From assembly GCA_033725935.1 (NCBI GenBank), contig MU867066.1, positions 248,001 through 312,000 of the forward strand: 64,000 nt of DNA, written 5' to 3'. The notes beneath the pieces were generated by a model. The model did not search any database. It worked only from the letters and a program-made list of their open reading frames with translations, and had not been told where the DNA came from. Numbering within the stretch: position 1 is the stretch's first letter; each line of letters begins with the position of its first letter. The position numbers and the translations under genes were made by a program. Of the stretch, positions 23,650 to 35,000 are shown in pieces. This DNA is from Cladorrhinum sp. PSN259 (lineage: Eukaryota > Ascomycota > Sordariomycetes > Sordariales > Podosporaceae).

Positions 23650-23961
23650 GCATTTTTCATTTCTTTTAGATAGTTATGTACTCTTCTCCATCTAGCATGT
23701 GAGCCATTGTCCAATGGCTCGTACCATTATAATCAGCTTATCCCGCGCCAATAGATATACCAGTCCTATCTTGAGCTTCTTGCGCCCTCTCAGGGATATG
23801 GAACGGAGGCTTAGGAACTAGGCTGGAATAGGAGCAAGGGCCGGAACCAAGCCCCTGAGAGAGTAAATAAAAGGATAGAGATATATTTCCCTGGAACGAT
23901 CTTTATATTTCAAGAAACAGAACTCATTGTACTCTCATCAAACCCAAGCGCCGCATACCCA
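23650..23961. other. Short convergent intergenic region with a 9-bp inverted repeat
   Basis: 312 nt between convergent genes. CTCTCAGGG at 23787-23795 is mirrored at 23853-23861. Significance unclear. Confidence 0.4.
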
Positions 23962-24864
23962 TCACATGCAAATCCCACTCAACCCGCCCATGGCAATCCC
24001 CCCCAACACAGGCATCGCCAGCGGCCATCCAATCCCCCCTCCAAACCCCCACCCCTCCCTTCTCTTGCACTCCCCCGCCGGCTTCTCCCACCTGCCGCCC
24101 GCAAACTTGCCACATCCATACCCTCCATACCCATACCCGTACATCTCCCCCTCGGGCCTCAAATACCGTCCTGCCGGCCTGCTAGTCCCCCTCTGACTAT
24201 CATCGTACACAACCTCGCACAAGTACGGACTCAGCCGCTTGACCTCGCGAACATTCGGAAACGTGTGCCCGGGGGGTTCCAGAAACATGTGGGTCCTGTT
24301 CTCGTCTTTTCCCAAAAACTGCGGCCGGCCCGAGACCATGGCGTCCGCCATTCCCCGTCGCAGGATCCGATGCTGTCTGTACATTTCTTTTTCTGTCGTT
24401 GCCCTCTCCGAGTGGGATTTACCCGTTAGGGCGTCTTTGATCTTTCGCGCGAGGGCTACGGTTCGTTTCTTTTTTGAGGAAGAGGAAGAGGAAGCAGAAG
24501 AAGAAGCAGAGGTGTCGAATTCGTCGGTTGATTCGGCTGCAGCGGCGGCGTGTTGATGGTGTTGGGTTACGAGTGCCCTGTCGTCCGGAGACAAAGAAGC
24601 GAGGTACTCCTCGTCGTCGTAGGGATGGTGCCAGATTGCTCTGGGAGGGGACGAGTTGGTGTCGACAAAGAATTGGTGCTGAGATTGGGGGTCGAATTCC
24701 CTGACCCAGCCGGTGGGGACGGGACGGAGCTCGTCTTCCATGCTTCTTCTTGCTTGAAGGGGAATTCCGTTGCGGGGAGTTTGCGCACAGGGTTTGTCTG
24801 TTGCTGCGTTGAGGGCTTCTGCGTAGGAAGGTAAAGGAGTGTGAGAGTGAGTGGATGAAGACAT
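23962..24864 (-). CDS. WW-domain protein
   Basis: Single exon, 300 aa from the ATG at 24864 (the frame continues upstream in AT-rich leader sequence). A WW domain lies near residues 50-83: PTGWVREFDPQSQHQFFVDT, then RAIWHHP, with both signature aromatic/Trp positions and the closing Pro. WW modules bind proline-rich ligands. The middle is Ala/Ser-rich low complexity followed by a basic patch (KKKRTVALARKIKDALTGKSH). The rest contains RRGMADAMVSGRPQFLG and a glycine/tyrosine-rich tail ending in a mildly hydrophobic Gly/Met stretch. This layout recurs in ascomycete WW proteins of unknown role. Probable adaptor; partner unknown. Confidence 0.8.
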   Translation of the reverse strand: MSSSTHSHTPLPSYAEALNAATDKPCAQTPRNGIPLQARRSMEDELRPVPTGWVREFDPQSQHQFFVDTNSSPPRAIWHHPYDDEEYLASLSPDDRALVTQHHQHAAAAAESTDEFDTSASSSASSSSSSKKKRTVALARKIKDALTGKSHSERATTEKEMYRQHRILRRGMADAMVSGRPQFLGKDENRTHMFLEPPGHTFPNVREVKRLSPYLCEVVYDDSQRGTSRPAGRYLRPEGEMYGYGYGGYGCGKFAGGRWEKPAGECKRREGWGFGGGIGWPLAMPVLGGIAMGGLSGICM

Positions 24865-25300
24865 GTTGGGCAGATTGAGTGCGTATTTGGGGATATTTGT
24901 ATTTTTTGCATCAAGATAATGCTTCCAAGAAAACGTTTGAGTTGCAGAAATGGTCAAAAGTTTGATGTTCACCTAAACAGACATTAGGTGTATGCCAGTT
25001 TCACGTCATGCCAGTGTCAATCATGACACGAGGCTAATGCGCATGCAGTTGTCGGGCATCCGTGCCAGCCCACCGTGCCAGACCTGGGAAAAGAAAGGCG
25101 ATTAAACTTTGGATTAAGCTTTAAACTCGATACATGTTGTTTTAAAAGTGCATTTCAACGCATAAATGTGAAAATGACCTGACCATCTAGACCCCATCTC
25201 CAGTGAAAAGGGGTAAAGTGGGTCCGTTTACATGCGCCCTTGGCAACCAGCCCAAACACCTGCATCGGGCATTGAGCCCTACCTGCTTGCATCAACTTTG
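24865..25300. other. Intergenic region, no gene supported
   Basis: 436 nt between two minus-strand genes. Nothing recognised beyond the 5' leader of the WW gene and the 3' flank of the RS-rich gene. Confidence 0.5.
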
Positions 25301-26782
25301 TCAGTACTCCCTCCTCTCCCTCCTCCCTCTCTCCTCAACATCCCCCTCATACCCCCTCTCCACCTCCCTCCCATCCCCAAACGAATGCCTCCTCCTAACA
25401 ACCTGCCTCTGCGCCGGAGGAGGAGGACTGCAATATCTCCGCCGTCGTAAGTCCCCCCTCCACTCCCCACTCTCATCCCACCCTTCCCAAACCCTTCCAG
25501 CCTCCCTATCCCGTTCCCACCTGCTCCACTCCTCCTGTATCCGCGCCTCCTCTCTCCTGGCATCCTCCCCTCTCCGCCACGCATTCCACCTATCCCATTC
25601 TTGTTTTTGTCTGTTCCATTCCTCCATTCCGGCATCATGGTACTGTCTCCCCGGACCGGGAGCTTGAACACGGGGAGGAACAACACCGGGCGCCACGACG
25701 GTCCAGAACCTGTACGCGCAGACATTGCACTGTCTCTCGACGTTTACTGGCTTCCAGTGCGAACAACCCTCGCAAAAGTCCATTATTACTTGGTTTGTGC
25801 GGGGAAGAGGAGGATATTCGTGACGGTACTCGTAGTAGTCATTGTATACCTGTTGAAGTGGCTGCACCGGCGGAGGAGGAGAAAGAAGTGGTGGAGTAGA
25901 TAACCTCGGTCTCAAAACCCGTCGTCGTTCGTATTTAAAACTTGGACTGACAAAAGGAGGAGCAGGAGGACTGGAATCACGATACTGCCGTCTTGGTCGG
26001 CGAGTGTTGGCAACGTGTATGGGCGGCGGTGATGGCGCTCTCGAGTGAATGCAGGTAGAAGGGCCGCCGCTCGGATCATCTGGGCTGAGGACGGTTGGGA
26101 CGAGGGTGGATTGGCTTGGTGCGCACGGATATGGGGATGGAGAACGATGAACACGGCGGCGGGCTATTTGTCGAGGCTGGGTTTGGACCTCGAGGGAGGA
26201 TGAGCGAATCTGGGCATGGTGACTTGTGCGGCTTCTGCTTCTGCTGCAGCTTCGACTTTGATTCCTGCGGTCTCGACTATGACTGCGGCGTCTGTTTCGG
26301 TTTCGGCTTCGACTTCGACTTCGACTTGGAAAAGGGCGGTGATGGTGTAGACTGTGACTGCGCCCTCGAGAATCATGCATGTTGCTATTCCCACCGTGAC
26401 GAGAGACTGGTCTCTGGATGTGAAGACTGCTGGTCTTGTATATATCCTCCCGGCTACCACGACGCACTCGGTGCGTGCTTCTCGATCTTGACTTGCGGCG
26501 GTAGCGGGGTCGAGAGTGGGAATGGTCTCTCTGGTCGCGTCCAGATGAAAGCACTTCGTCTGTCTGGCTCGATGAACCCATCTGCCCGTTGATCTCGGCG
26601 CCGGGAGCTTTCATGGGATTCGTATTGATGACTACTGTAATGTGTCGATCAGTGTTCTTCTTCAGTTCAGGCACCAGTCGTTGTGACACATAGTCGCCGA
26701 CGTTCTGGAGGCTCATCCCGCCGGTATTGTAGGATGGGTTCCCTTGCGGGTGACTTCGGCTGTAGTAAGAATGGCGAGACAT
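25301..26782 (-). CDS. Arg/Ser-rich protein with a CxxC...CxxC zinc-ribbon-like motif
   Basis: Single exon, 493 aa from the ATG at 26782. After a short folded-looking start (VGDYVSQRLVPELKKNTDRHITVVINT), residues about 70-215 are dense in RS, SR and RD dipeptides and histidine, like splicing-factor RS domains. A proline-rich middle follows. Near residue 350, FCEGC and, 12 residues on, CNVC give a possible zinc knuckle. The C-terminus is charged with many W, R and E (WDRWNAWRRGEDARREEARI). I do not recognise a named family, and there is no RRM. A nuclear RNA-associated role is a guess from composition. Compositional bias could inflate this ORF, but its length, clean start and Cys pattern favour a real gene. 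Confidence 0.65.
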   Translation of the reverse strand: MSRHSYYSRSHPQGNPSYNTGGMSLQNVGDYVSQRLVPELKKNTDRHITVVINTNPMKAPGAEINGQMGSSSQTDEVLSSGRDQRDHSHSRPRYRRKSRSRSTHRVRRGSREDIYKTSSLHIQRPVSRHGGNSNMHDSRGRSHSLHHHRPFPSRSRSRSRNRNRRRSHSRDRRNQSRSCSRSRSRTSHHAQIRSSSLEVQTQPRQIARRRVHRSPSPYPCAPSQSTLVPTVLSPDDPSGGPSTCIHSRAPSPPPIHVANTRRPRRQYRDSSPPAPPFVSPSFKYERRRVLRPRLSTPPLLSPPPPVQPLQQVYNDYYEYRHEYPPLPRTNQVIMDFCEGCSHWKPVNVERQCNVCAYRFWTVVAPGVVPPRVQAPGPGRQYHDAGMEEWNRQKQEWDRWNAWRRGEDARREEARIQEEWSRWERDREAGRVWEGWDESGEWRGDLRRRRYCSPPPPAQRQVVRRRHSFGDGREVERGYEGDVEERGRRERREY

Positions 26783-27306
26783 TGTGGGTAATCGATGTAC
26801 CTTTGGCGCGCAAGACAGAGGCAATGGTATAATTTCTGGAGCCAGGTTTTCTGCTTTGGGGTCCGGGAGGAGGCTTGGGCATCAGATGACGCAGCGAACG
26901 TTGTGCTCGGTGTAAACACCACCTGCGCTAATGTGACCTGTCCTACACCGATACCGGCCACGACGATGCGCTGTTTGTGTGTCGGTGCGGTGCAACAGGA
27001 GAGATCAAACTAGCAGACACTAGAATGTTCGGCCTCCACAGAGAATATGGAAGCTAGTGAGAAGAGCCACGGTAGGTTTGAAGTTGTGCATGTACACAGA
27101 GCGTGAATATGTAGGCTCAAATATCAAGAATCACCTTTATTTAACGTTGCAAAGAGCATGCCATCGTAAGACAGGCAGACTTTGGATGACCTGGCCAATC
27201 TCTATCAGTGAACGAGGCAAATTTCTTCGTATCAGTTTGCTCAAAGGGTCATTCCAACTACAAATATAATTGAACACGTTACCATCTTAGTCCCTGCAAC
27301 TTTTAT
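26783..27306. other. Intergenic region, no gene supported
   Basis: 524 nt. Only short overlapping ORFs; no repeat or RNA gene recognised. Confidence 0.5.
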
Positions 27307-28246
27307 CTACAACCCCCAGCTATTCAGCCACATCAAATAAGGGACAAAACAAGTCTCCTCATCCACCGGACCCAACATCAACGGCACATATTTTTCCCTC
27401 CACTGACTCTCATCTTCCTTACTCATGTGCACGTCGGTAGGAAGACCAACAGTCATTGCTTTGCAATATTCCCAGTAGGCCGGATACCAACCGGCCTGTC
27501 CCCAGTCTATGACGGCTGCCACTTTCGGGTTCGGTCCAGCGGCAAGTAGGATGTTGCATGCTACGAGATCTCCGTGAGTAAAGGTAATGGGGGAGCCGCC
27601 CTCGATTGGGGACAGCTTGCATGCTCTCTCAAAGTCGGCGATGGCACTGGTTCCGGTGAAGGGGCCTTTTTTGTACTTGATTGTGACGTCGTTTAGGGGC
27701 TGCTTGCCAACGCCTCCTAGTGATACAAGAATCAGTGCCGAGAGCGGAGAGAGGTGGTAGGCATTCGGGGAAAAGAAAAAAAGTCTCACCGATATAAGGC
27801 TCATGTCCAGGTTGCGGCAATGCTCTCCAAGCATTGATCATTCCCCGAAGCTCGAGGAATATATTCTTCCTCTCCTTCTCGCTCAACTTTTTCCACCTCT
27901 CCTCCATTGTTTGGCCTTCGATCAGGGCCATGTAAATGAACCCTTGTTGGCCGTCCTGGGCCCAGCCATACAGCTCGGGGACTCGGACCCGTCCCTGAAG
28001 CTGCTGATATACCTTGAGCTGTGCCTCATACTCGGCGTAGCGCACGTCGGCGCCATATTTGACCAGCAAGCCGAGTTTGGATATCTTGACGGGTGATGGG
28101 CTGTAATAATCGAGGGCCTTGTGGGTGCCAACTTGTTTGTTAATGGCTCTGATGTCGGAAGGCAATGGTAGGGATGCGCCAGAATTGTTTTTGAAAAAAC
28201 TGGATTCGTGGATAGGAACCACTTCACTTTCAGATGTGTTGCCCAT
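27307..28246 (-). CDS. Aminoglycoside-phosphotransferase-like kinase (APH family)
   Basis: Exons 27790-28246 and 27307-27716, joined over a 73-nt intron (GTGAGA donor, CTAG acceptor), give 288 aa. The protein-kinase-like fold is seen in an N-lobe lysine region (VKYGADVRYAEYEAQLKVYQQL), a hinge (GFIYMALIEGQTMEERWKKL), the catalytic loop HGDLVACNIL and the metal-binding DWGQAGWYPAYWEY. HGDxxxxN and DxxxAG-like motifs are both intact, so it is likely an active small-molecule kinase. In fungi these families are expanded, and real substrates (choline, sugars, others) are rarely known. Antibiotic resistance should not be inferred. Length is typical for the fungal group. No targeting signal. Confidence 0.88.
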
Positions 28247-28907
28247 GTTGCCCTCGAGTCGTGATGCGGATAGAATGTTCAGTCGTTTGATGAAAAGAAG
28301 TCGTTGTCAGTTAGAATGAGTTGTGGGGAAGGTTTGAAGAAATGGGCCGAGTTCCAGTGGGGCTGTTGCTATTTATGGGCTGTCGGTTGCTGACTGACCT
28401 ACATAGGCGAGTGATGCGTAGATGATTGCCCCTGGATCTGAGTAAACAACAGTTGGCATAAGCAACTTGAGACAAATTAGGCTCGACTACTCAAAACAGC
28501 GTAATTTGATTGCATTTGAAACATTTCTTCATTTGTCGTGCCTCTGATGCAGAATGGAAGCCTGCGTCGTATGAAGGCGGCCTATGAATCTGACTCGACG
28601 AGAACTCTGTTCCGTGTGAGGTGCCGTATGAATGTGTTTGATGATGTACGTGAAGCTGTCAGGACTATCTTTAGAGTAGCGAATGTGTTTGATAATGGAC
28701 GTGAAGCTGTCAGGACTATCTTTAGAGTAGCATTGCTCAGGTGTAGATTGAGACTTAAAAGTCTTGACTTTCTTCCAAATTTCATGGATTAGTTCAACAG
28801 ACCTTCACACACATACACTCCATTCCATTAGATTGCCCCCTTTTCACTTTTATCAATATCTGCCGGCCAGACTTTGCTTCTTATTTTTCACCATTCAAGC
28901 CATCAAC
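28247..28907. other. Intergenic region containing a 51-bp tandem repeat
   Basis: Divergent upstream region of the APH-like gene and the following gene. Apart from the tandem duplication at 28630-28731, listed separately, no gene is supported. Confidence 0.5.
28630..28731. repeat. Tandem duplication, 2 x 51 bp
   Basis: Two adjacent copies (28630-28680 and 28681-28731) beginning GAATGTGTTTGAT and ending TTTAGAGTAGC differ at only two positions in the middle. The unit is a multiple of three, but the surrounding frame is not a convincing gene. Confidence 0.85.
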
Positions 28908-30009
28908 ATGCCTACTGCCAAGACAACCCCCAAGACTGCAACCACCACTGCTGCCACCACTGCTGCCACCACTGCTCAGATTGGACCAAAGTCGACTCCG
29001 GCTGCCATCACTGCTAAGACCTCCCCCAAGGCTGCAACCACCGCTGCTACCACTGCTGCCACCACTGCTGCCACCACTGCTAAAACTGTGGCAAAGTCGA
29101 CTCCGGCTGCCACCACTTCCGCAAAGGCACCAGGGCCGGCTACCAAGGGTGCTGGAACACCGACAACTAAAGGATCCGGCAGTCCCTCCACGTCTCCTTC
29201 AGCCTCCCGGAAGGGATCCGGAGACTCTGCCCAGGGAACTGGCACGCCGACAAAGGGGTCACCCTCAAGCTCAACTGCAGCCAGCGGCTCACAGAAGGGT
29301 ACTCCATCAGAAGATACGAAAAAGACAGCAACAACCGTCGTGGCCGTCGCACCACCCACGGTCTCACTGACTCCCCCCTCCACCGGAGCCGCTCGGCTCG
29401 TTGTGTGGATGTACCCGCGCGGTTTACTGGGCGCCATGCCCGGCCACTGGGCCTACTGGCTTCAGCACCCTTCGGACACTGCTCACCCTTCGAACACTGC
29501 TCTCGGGACCATGTACCATGCGACGGGTAGCATGCAAGCGTAAGATGCCCCCCCTTTTTTAATTAATTATTTATTTTTGTCACTTGGCATTATTTTCTTA
29601 CGAGTATTATCTAATTAGGGGTTTCACCATCGAATGCCGTCGTAACCACGACCAGACAAAGACGCGGATCCAACCGCTGCACAAGATCCCCCTGGCATGG
29701 ATTGACAAACGTTTCCTCAACGGCATGGACTGGAACGACACTGAGAGGGTGGGTGAAGGGCAGGGGGAAGATCTCGAGGAGCGCAACTTGGTGCCTTTGA
29801 AGCCCAGGTGCCAGTTCGAGCGGGTTCTGTTTTCTGTGAGTGCTCCCGCCAAGAGTACCAGACAGGTTGGGCCCAACGGCGAGGGGGCGGGTGCTAGATT
29901 ACAGTTGCGCAATTGCCAGGATTGGATCTGTGACTCTGCGGAGCCGTTGAACCGCGCAGGAATGATTGAGGATGATGTTGTTAAGTTTTTGAGGGATAGG
30001 AAGGAATAG
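28908..30009 (+). CDS. Uncharacterised fungal protein with Thr/Ala-rich N-terminus (paralogue of the 37126 gene)
   Basis: Exons 28908-29539 and 29619-30009, with a 79-nt intron (GTAAGA..TTAG), give 340 aa. Residues 1-150 are repeat-like low complexity built from TTAAT, KSTPAAT and KGS-type units. The folded part starts near 165 with RLVVWMYPRGLLGAMPGHWAYWL. After the splice come GFTIECRRNHD, the PLKPRCQFERVLFSV block and a conserved end RNCQDWICDSAEPLNRAGMI. The same order, ending RNCQTWVVECVEELVRRGLV, occurs in the 213-aa protein at 37126-37767, so the two belong to one uncharacterised fungal family (I suspect DUF6914, from memory only). No signal peptide or TM helix. Function unknown. Confidence 0.78.
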
Positions 30010-30186
30010 ATGTAGGTGATGAGGCTGCACGAGTGGTTAGGGGCTTGAACGGTTTACAGAGAGTCTTGATTTGATGGAGATGGAATGGTAAGAAATGGTC
30101 CTGGATTGACTAAAAGGAGGGGGTGATTGCGTGACTTGAACGAATAGATTAGATAGAAAAGAGGCCCTGGAGGTCTCGCAACCATA

Positions 30187-30526
30187 CAATCGAATGCTTG
30201 ATGCTTGAACGTTTGCTAGCGCGGTACACGCCCCATTCACACTTTCCTATGCCTATTACTCTTGTTTATACGCCCGTTCAGCTTCTGTTAATGCATTCCC
30301 AACTCCCTTTTACGCATGTTCGGCTTCTATTAATACATTCGCAACTCCTTTCTACGCATGTTCGCCTTCTGTTAATGCCGTCCTAACTCCTTTCTACGCC
30401 TATTTAGCTTTTATTAATGCATTCCTAACTTCTTTTTACGTATATTCAGTTTTCTGTTAATGTATTCCTGACTTTTTTTCTACGCATATTGGATATCCCG
30501 ACCTGCATAGGTATCTAATACCTTCA
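30187..30526 (+). repeat. Truncated copy of a TA-flanked element with an internal minisatellite
   Basis: It begins CAATCGAATGCTTGATGCTT directly after a TA, matching the left end of the complete copy at 41135-41488. A run of about five imperfect 43-bp units follows, each resembling TTCTACGCATGTTCGGCTTC plus TATTAATGCATTCCTAACTC. The copy then reads GGATATCCCGACCTGCATAG and stops being similar near 30526. The right inverted end is missing, so the element is a relic. Confidence 0.75.
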
Positions 30527-30951
30527 CAAAGGACCGCAGAAATCGAAAGGACCCCAGAACAGTTACAATCGCGCCCAAGTCAAAAGTCCATCTTGTCTCT
30601 ACGGACACTCCCGATCTACTAGACATCACTGCCCCTCTCCCATTAAAAGCCGGAATAGCCTTCAAAGTTGCCACGAGGCTTCGTAGCTTAACATCAACGA
30701 CGACAGCCTCTGAATTCAAATTCCCAGACTCCTGGAACTCACGCGAGGAAATTGCGGCTGCGCTGCCTTATATCGGATTCGATCCCCGCACCAGCACCAT
30801 ACCACTTTCGCTGTCGCAGTCCAGTGGAGCACAACCTATGTTTAACCAGAATGACAGTTTAGTTGGAGCTATTGTATTTGATCAAGCCGAACGTCCAATC
30901 ATAGACGGTCTTTTCTGCGCTCATTTATCCACTTTTGACGGATGGTTGTAG
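30511..30951 (+). pseudogene. Open coding-like fragment lacking a start, abutting an element relic
   Basis: A 146-codon frame is open from GTA at 30511 to the TAG at 30949-30951. It has no ATG until residue 109. The translation has normal protein composition, for example FKVATRLRSLTSTTTASEF, FPDSWNSREEIAAALPYIGF and VGAIVFDQAERPIIDGLF. Its left edge coincides with the truncated end of the repeat. It could be the 3' remnant of a gene cut by insertion or rearrangement, or a last exon of an unseen gene. I do not recognise the family. Confidence 0.4.
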
Positions 30952-32009
30952 CGCTGCTGTATGGCGGGAAGCTCGGGCTGGCGGAGTGAAACGCGTCGTT
31001 TTGTTCCCAAACAAACCCCCTTATTCTTGCGTATTCCTTGGTTCCTGAGCAGTGTTGGCGGAAGCCGGAATGTGTTCGCCTGGGTTGGTCTATCGGAAGT
31101 TGGGTATGACTGGATGTTGACAGGAACTGAACAGGGAAATAAGCTTGTTTAACGGACCAGCCTAGCTCTGTAGGTGCCTTACTAGTATGCTTCGATGGCA
31201 TTGATAGGTAAATATTGACACAATGGCCTGAAGGCTGTCCGGCCCTAGTTAATTAGATTATACACGGATCAACCCAATCAGTCACCCGTGGCAACGCCCA
31301 GAACAACAGTTGAGCTCCCTATGACACCCGGCGACCGCTGTTTATTTTGCTTTCGCCTACCATGCAGTGCATCTAACAAACCTGTGTGATCAAAGTACCT
31401 AATGACCACATGACTGAAGCATAGGCTGTATGCCCATGGTTGTGAATATCTATCTGATCTGCTGCTTAAAATACCAGAATGAGTCCCCCGACGTGAGTAG
31501 CTAACGGTACAGAGTGGTGAGGTAGGACATCAGTGTTGAAGGAAGCAAGGCCATTGTTCTACATTCTACAGTGGGCAAGATACCGGAAACAGAGGTCTTC
31601 ACGTCACTTGTTGCCCTTGAAAGACAAAAGGCTGAAGTGGGCTTTGCAGAGAGTATCAAGGTTGTACTGCTCATTGCTAACTTGCTTGGTTAGAGAGAGA
31701 ATTAGATACAGGAGTGAGGAGGAGAGTCCAGATCTACTTATACAAGTCTACTGCTCTTCCAGTAGGTTTTATAGTAGCCTATGCTGCTGTTAGTCCGTAA
31801 GGTGCTCCGTAGGACTTGCGCGGCACCTGGTGCTTATACTTGGTACCTAACACATGCCGCACAATAACATATGGCTTGGTGGATGGCCAAGGTTCCCTTG
31901 TCCAGCTGGTTGAGCTGCGAGCAATTCCATGTTGATTTTTACCCAAAGCCCTCCATCACACCGCCGCCCCCACCGAATTCACCCAACCTCAATTCTGCGC
32001 CCACATGAG
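30952..32009. other. Intergenic region, no gene supported
   Basis: About 1.06 kb. Includes an 86-codon basic, Leu/Cys-rich ORF at 31533-31793 that I do not support as a gene. No clear repeats. Confidence 0.5.
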
Positions 32010-35000
32010 CTACTCATCGCTCCAAATGACCACCCCCGTTCCCAACGCCCCCCTTCCCGCGGCCCTAGTTGCACAAACAAAACAAGGCCCCCCCTTCCTC
32101 CTAATCACGGCATTCTTCCCCCGTTCACTGCACCACGCCCTAGCCAGCACCTCTGCCCCCTTTCCCGTAGCATTAATCACCATCACCCGCGCCCCTTTTC
32201 CTTCCACAGCACTATTATCGTCCTGCTCATCGTCATCTTCAGGCGTATGATCTTTGAGTCGTTCCACAGCCCACACGTTCTGATACGAATGCAGTTCCCT
32301 CATATGCACCTCGTGCTGCGTCCCCTTTGGGCCGGCATGGCAAGCCGGCGGTGTAACAAACACGGGGTTGGTGTATAACTTGTACGTAATCCCATGCGCG
32401 TTGTCGTCTCTTTTGAACTCAATGCTCGCCCTGTATTCGGTCTGATTCTCCGTGTCGATCTCATCGGATTCACCGGCTGCAACCTTTTGGGCTACGTCTA
32501 TGACGAGAGGTAAAGGAGTCAGCGTGATAGAGGAGATTGTCCAGGTTGACATGTCGCGCACGGGAGGCTCGGGGATGATCCAGTGGGAGGGGTCTTTCAT
32601 GTCGGCGAAATAGGGGTCTAGTTCCTCGTCGGGGCGGATGCGTGTTGCCGAGAAACGGTCTGAACTGGTCGAGATGTAGGCGACGCCGTCTTCTGGTTTG
32701 TGCTGGGAGGTAGCGACGCGGCGGGTTTTGATGCGGATGTGGCGCGGTTTGGTCTGGTCAACTGGGGGGCGGTCGGATGAAGTGGAAGAGCCGGGGGGAG
32801 GGGCGATGGTGACGGGGGGGCAGGGGCCGATCCAGCCGCAGAGGGTGATGACGTTGGGGAGGCAGCCGAGGACGCGGCCGAGGACGGTGCGCTGGCGCCA
32901 GTAGGAGCGGGTGGGGAGGGCGAGGCCGCAGTCGTAATAGTGGGCGATGCGGACGCGCTGGACGATGGACTGGGTGCAGAAGATGAGGGCGGTCATGATC
33001 TTGAAGGAGTACCATTTGCCGGGGAGCATCACCCCAAAGAGCCAGTCGTGCAGGTGGACATTGATGATGCCGCCACCGCGAATGGTCGAGTAGGCGTCCT
33101 CAGCGTAGTCGCGGACCTCGTTTATGTAGGGCCATTTGATGCGCTCGGCGAAGTGCAGGAGGCCTTCGACTTGCTGTTCGTGAATGAGCGAGTGCAGCTC
33201 GGGCGTCTTGCCGAGAATCTCCCAGTCTTCATCCATGTGCTCCGAGACGAGCCTGTGGCGGTACTCCTCGTTGGTTTCGGTATTGATGGCTTTGACACGC
33301 TCTTTGAGTTGCTCTTCGGCGTCGGCAAGTCCCTTTCGGGCCTGTGGTGATGCTTCCTTGCCCCCGAGTTGGACGGCTTTCTCGAATGCTTTCTTTGCGC
33401 GCTTGCAGTGGCCTTGCCTGAGAATCGCGAGACCCAGACGGGACCAGGCTTTGACGTATTTCGGGTCCAAATGGGTCGCAATGAACGCATCTTCTTCGGC
33501 CTCCTTGTTCTGGCCCAGCTCCAAAAGTGCTGCTGCTCGGTTGCATCGATAGACGGCGTTGGCGAGGTCGATCTTCATAGCTTCGGTGTAGAGGTCGACA
33601 GCTTCCTGGAACTCGCCCTTCTTGAGGGCGTGATTTCCCTTGTTTTTGAATTCCTCAGCCTGTGCTTTCTCCTCTGCTGTCTCTGCTTTCTTCAAGCCTT
33701 TGACTGGAACCTTTGCGTCTGTTAGGATGATCTCGATGTGTTTTAGCCACAGGTCGGAGATGATGAGAGTGGACAGGATACGCGCGGTGAAGCCTGTGTA
33801 GCTCCAGTCACCACTCATGTGCTCCAGCCGCATCGTGAGCTCCCATCCGATGATGATCTGCCGTAGGAAGTTCCAGAGACCGATACTGCTGTCATCATCG
33901 GCGGCCCATTGGAGGCCTACGCTGGACTCTTTCATGAAGTCTGCAAAGATGCCATCGGAGCGGTTGAGCAGGCTGTAGAGTTCGCTGATACCGCGGTCTC
34001 GGTCTCGGGTAAAGTGTTTGCCCTTGTCGGTGTATGTGATGCTACCGTCGCGTTAGTGGTGCTTCCGCACCTGGCAATCATTCATACCCAAGGAGTGGCG
34101 ACGTACCCTAGATTACCAACAAACTCGATGAGGTTGAATGCCTCTGCAGTTGGATTCCACCCGAACTTGCCGGACTTGTTCTGGATCTCGTGAAGGCGAC
34201 GCAGGATCCTCCGGGCTGGAAGGACTGGGAGGTCGGAGCGGTTGACCATGATGGAGACCTGTCTTGGTTTGGTTTCCTCGTAGTCCCAACACTCGAGCCC
34301 AAAGCCGTCCACCGTGACGGTGCCGGGATTGAGGTGCTCGTACTTTGGGTGTGCCTCGGGGTCGAGCAGCACGTAGTCTTCCGAGTCGTAGCCTGCATAC
34401 TCCCCCCTCCTGCGATTCTTGGGGTAGTATTTTCTCTTCTTGAACATCTCTGAGTCGATGTCAGCGAGGCTCACTGCGGCACTCGGGAAGGCTACCTACC
34501 AAACGCAGCATGGGTGATGGGCACATACCCCTTGTCACGTTCAATCCATGGTAAGGGCCCAAAAGTTGCATCTTCCTTCTCCCCGTCCCAGTACACATGG
34601 GCCGAGACACGGGCCAAGCCTGAGGTAGGCCCGATTAGATAGGTCGACAGCGCACCCTTGCTCTTCTTCTCGACGAAAACCTCCAAGTGGTGTAGCCTCT
34701 TCTCCACCTCTGTCATCTCACGCGGCTGCTGCTTCTTCGCTTTTTGGCCTACCTGGCCTTGGTCCATTCCCTCAGTCTCTTCATCCGCCGCCTCACTCTC
34801 CCGATCTGCTTCCTCCTCCGCCTCCACCAGCGCAGCCCTCTCCGCAGTGGCCTCGCTATCGGTGACGCTCTTCGTCGCCGTCAACAGCTCCGTCCTCGCC
34901 GAAACCGTAACACCCAACGCCTCAAGCCGCATGCTCGCACACTCGGAAACCACATTGTTCTCTCCCACCGTAGCCTCCTGCAGAAGCTGCAATTCCCTGA

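Noticed and set aside
30187..30526. CRISPR-like array because of regular 43-bp units
   Set aside because: Units are imperfect and contiguous without spacers, in a eukaryote; they are a minisatellite inside an element.
31533..31793. 86-codon basic, Cys-ended ORF
   Set aside because: No recognisable motif, region without other coding signs, and length within chance expectation.
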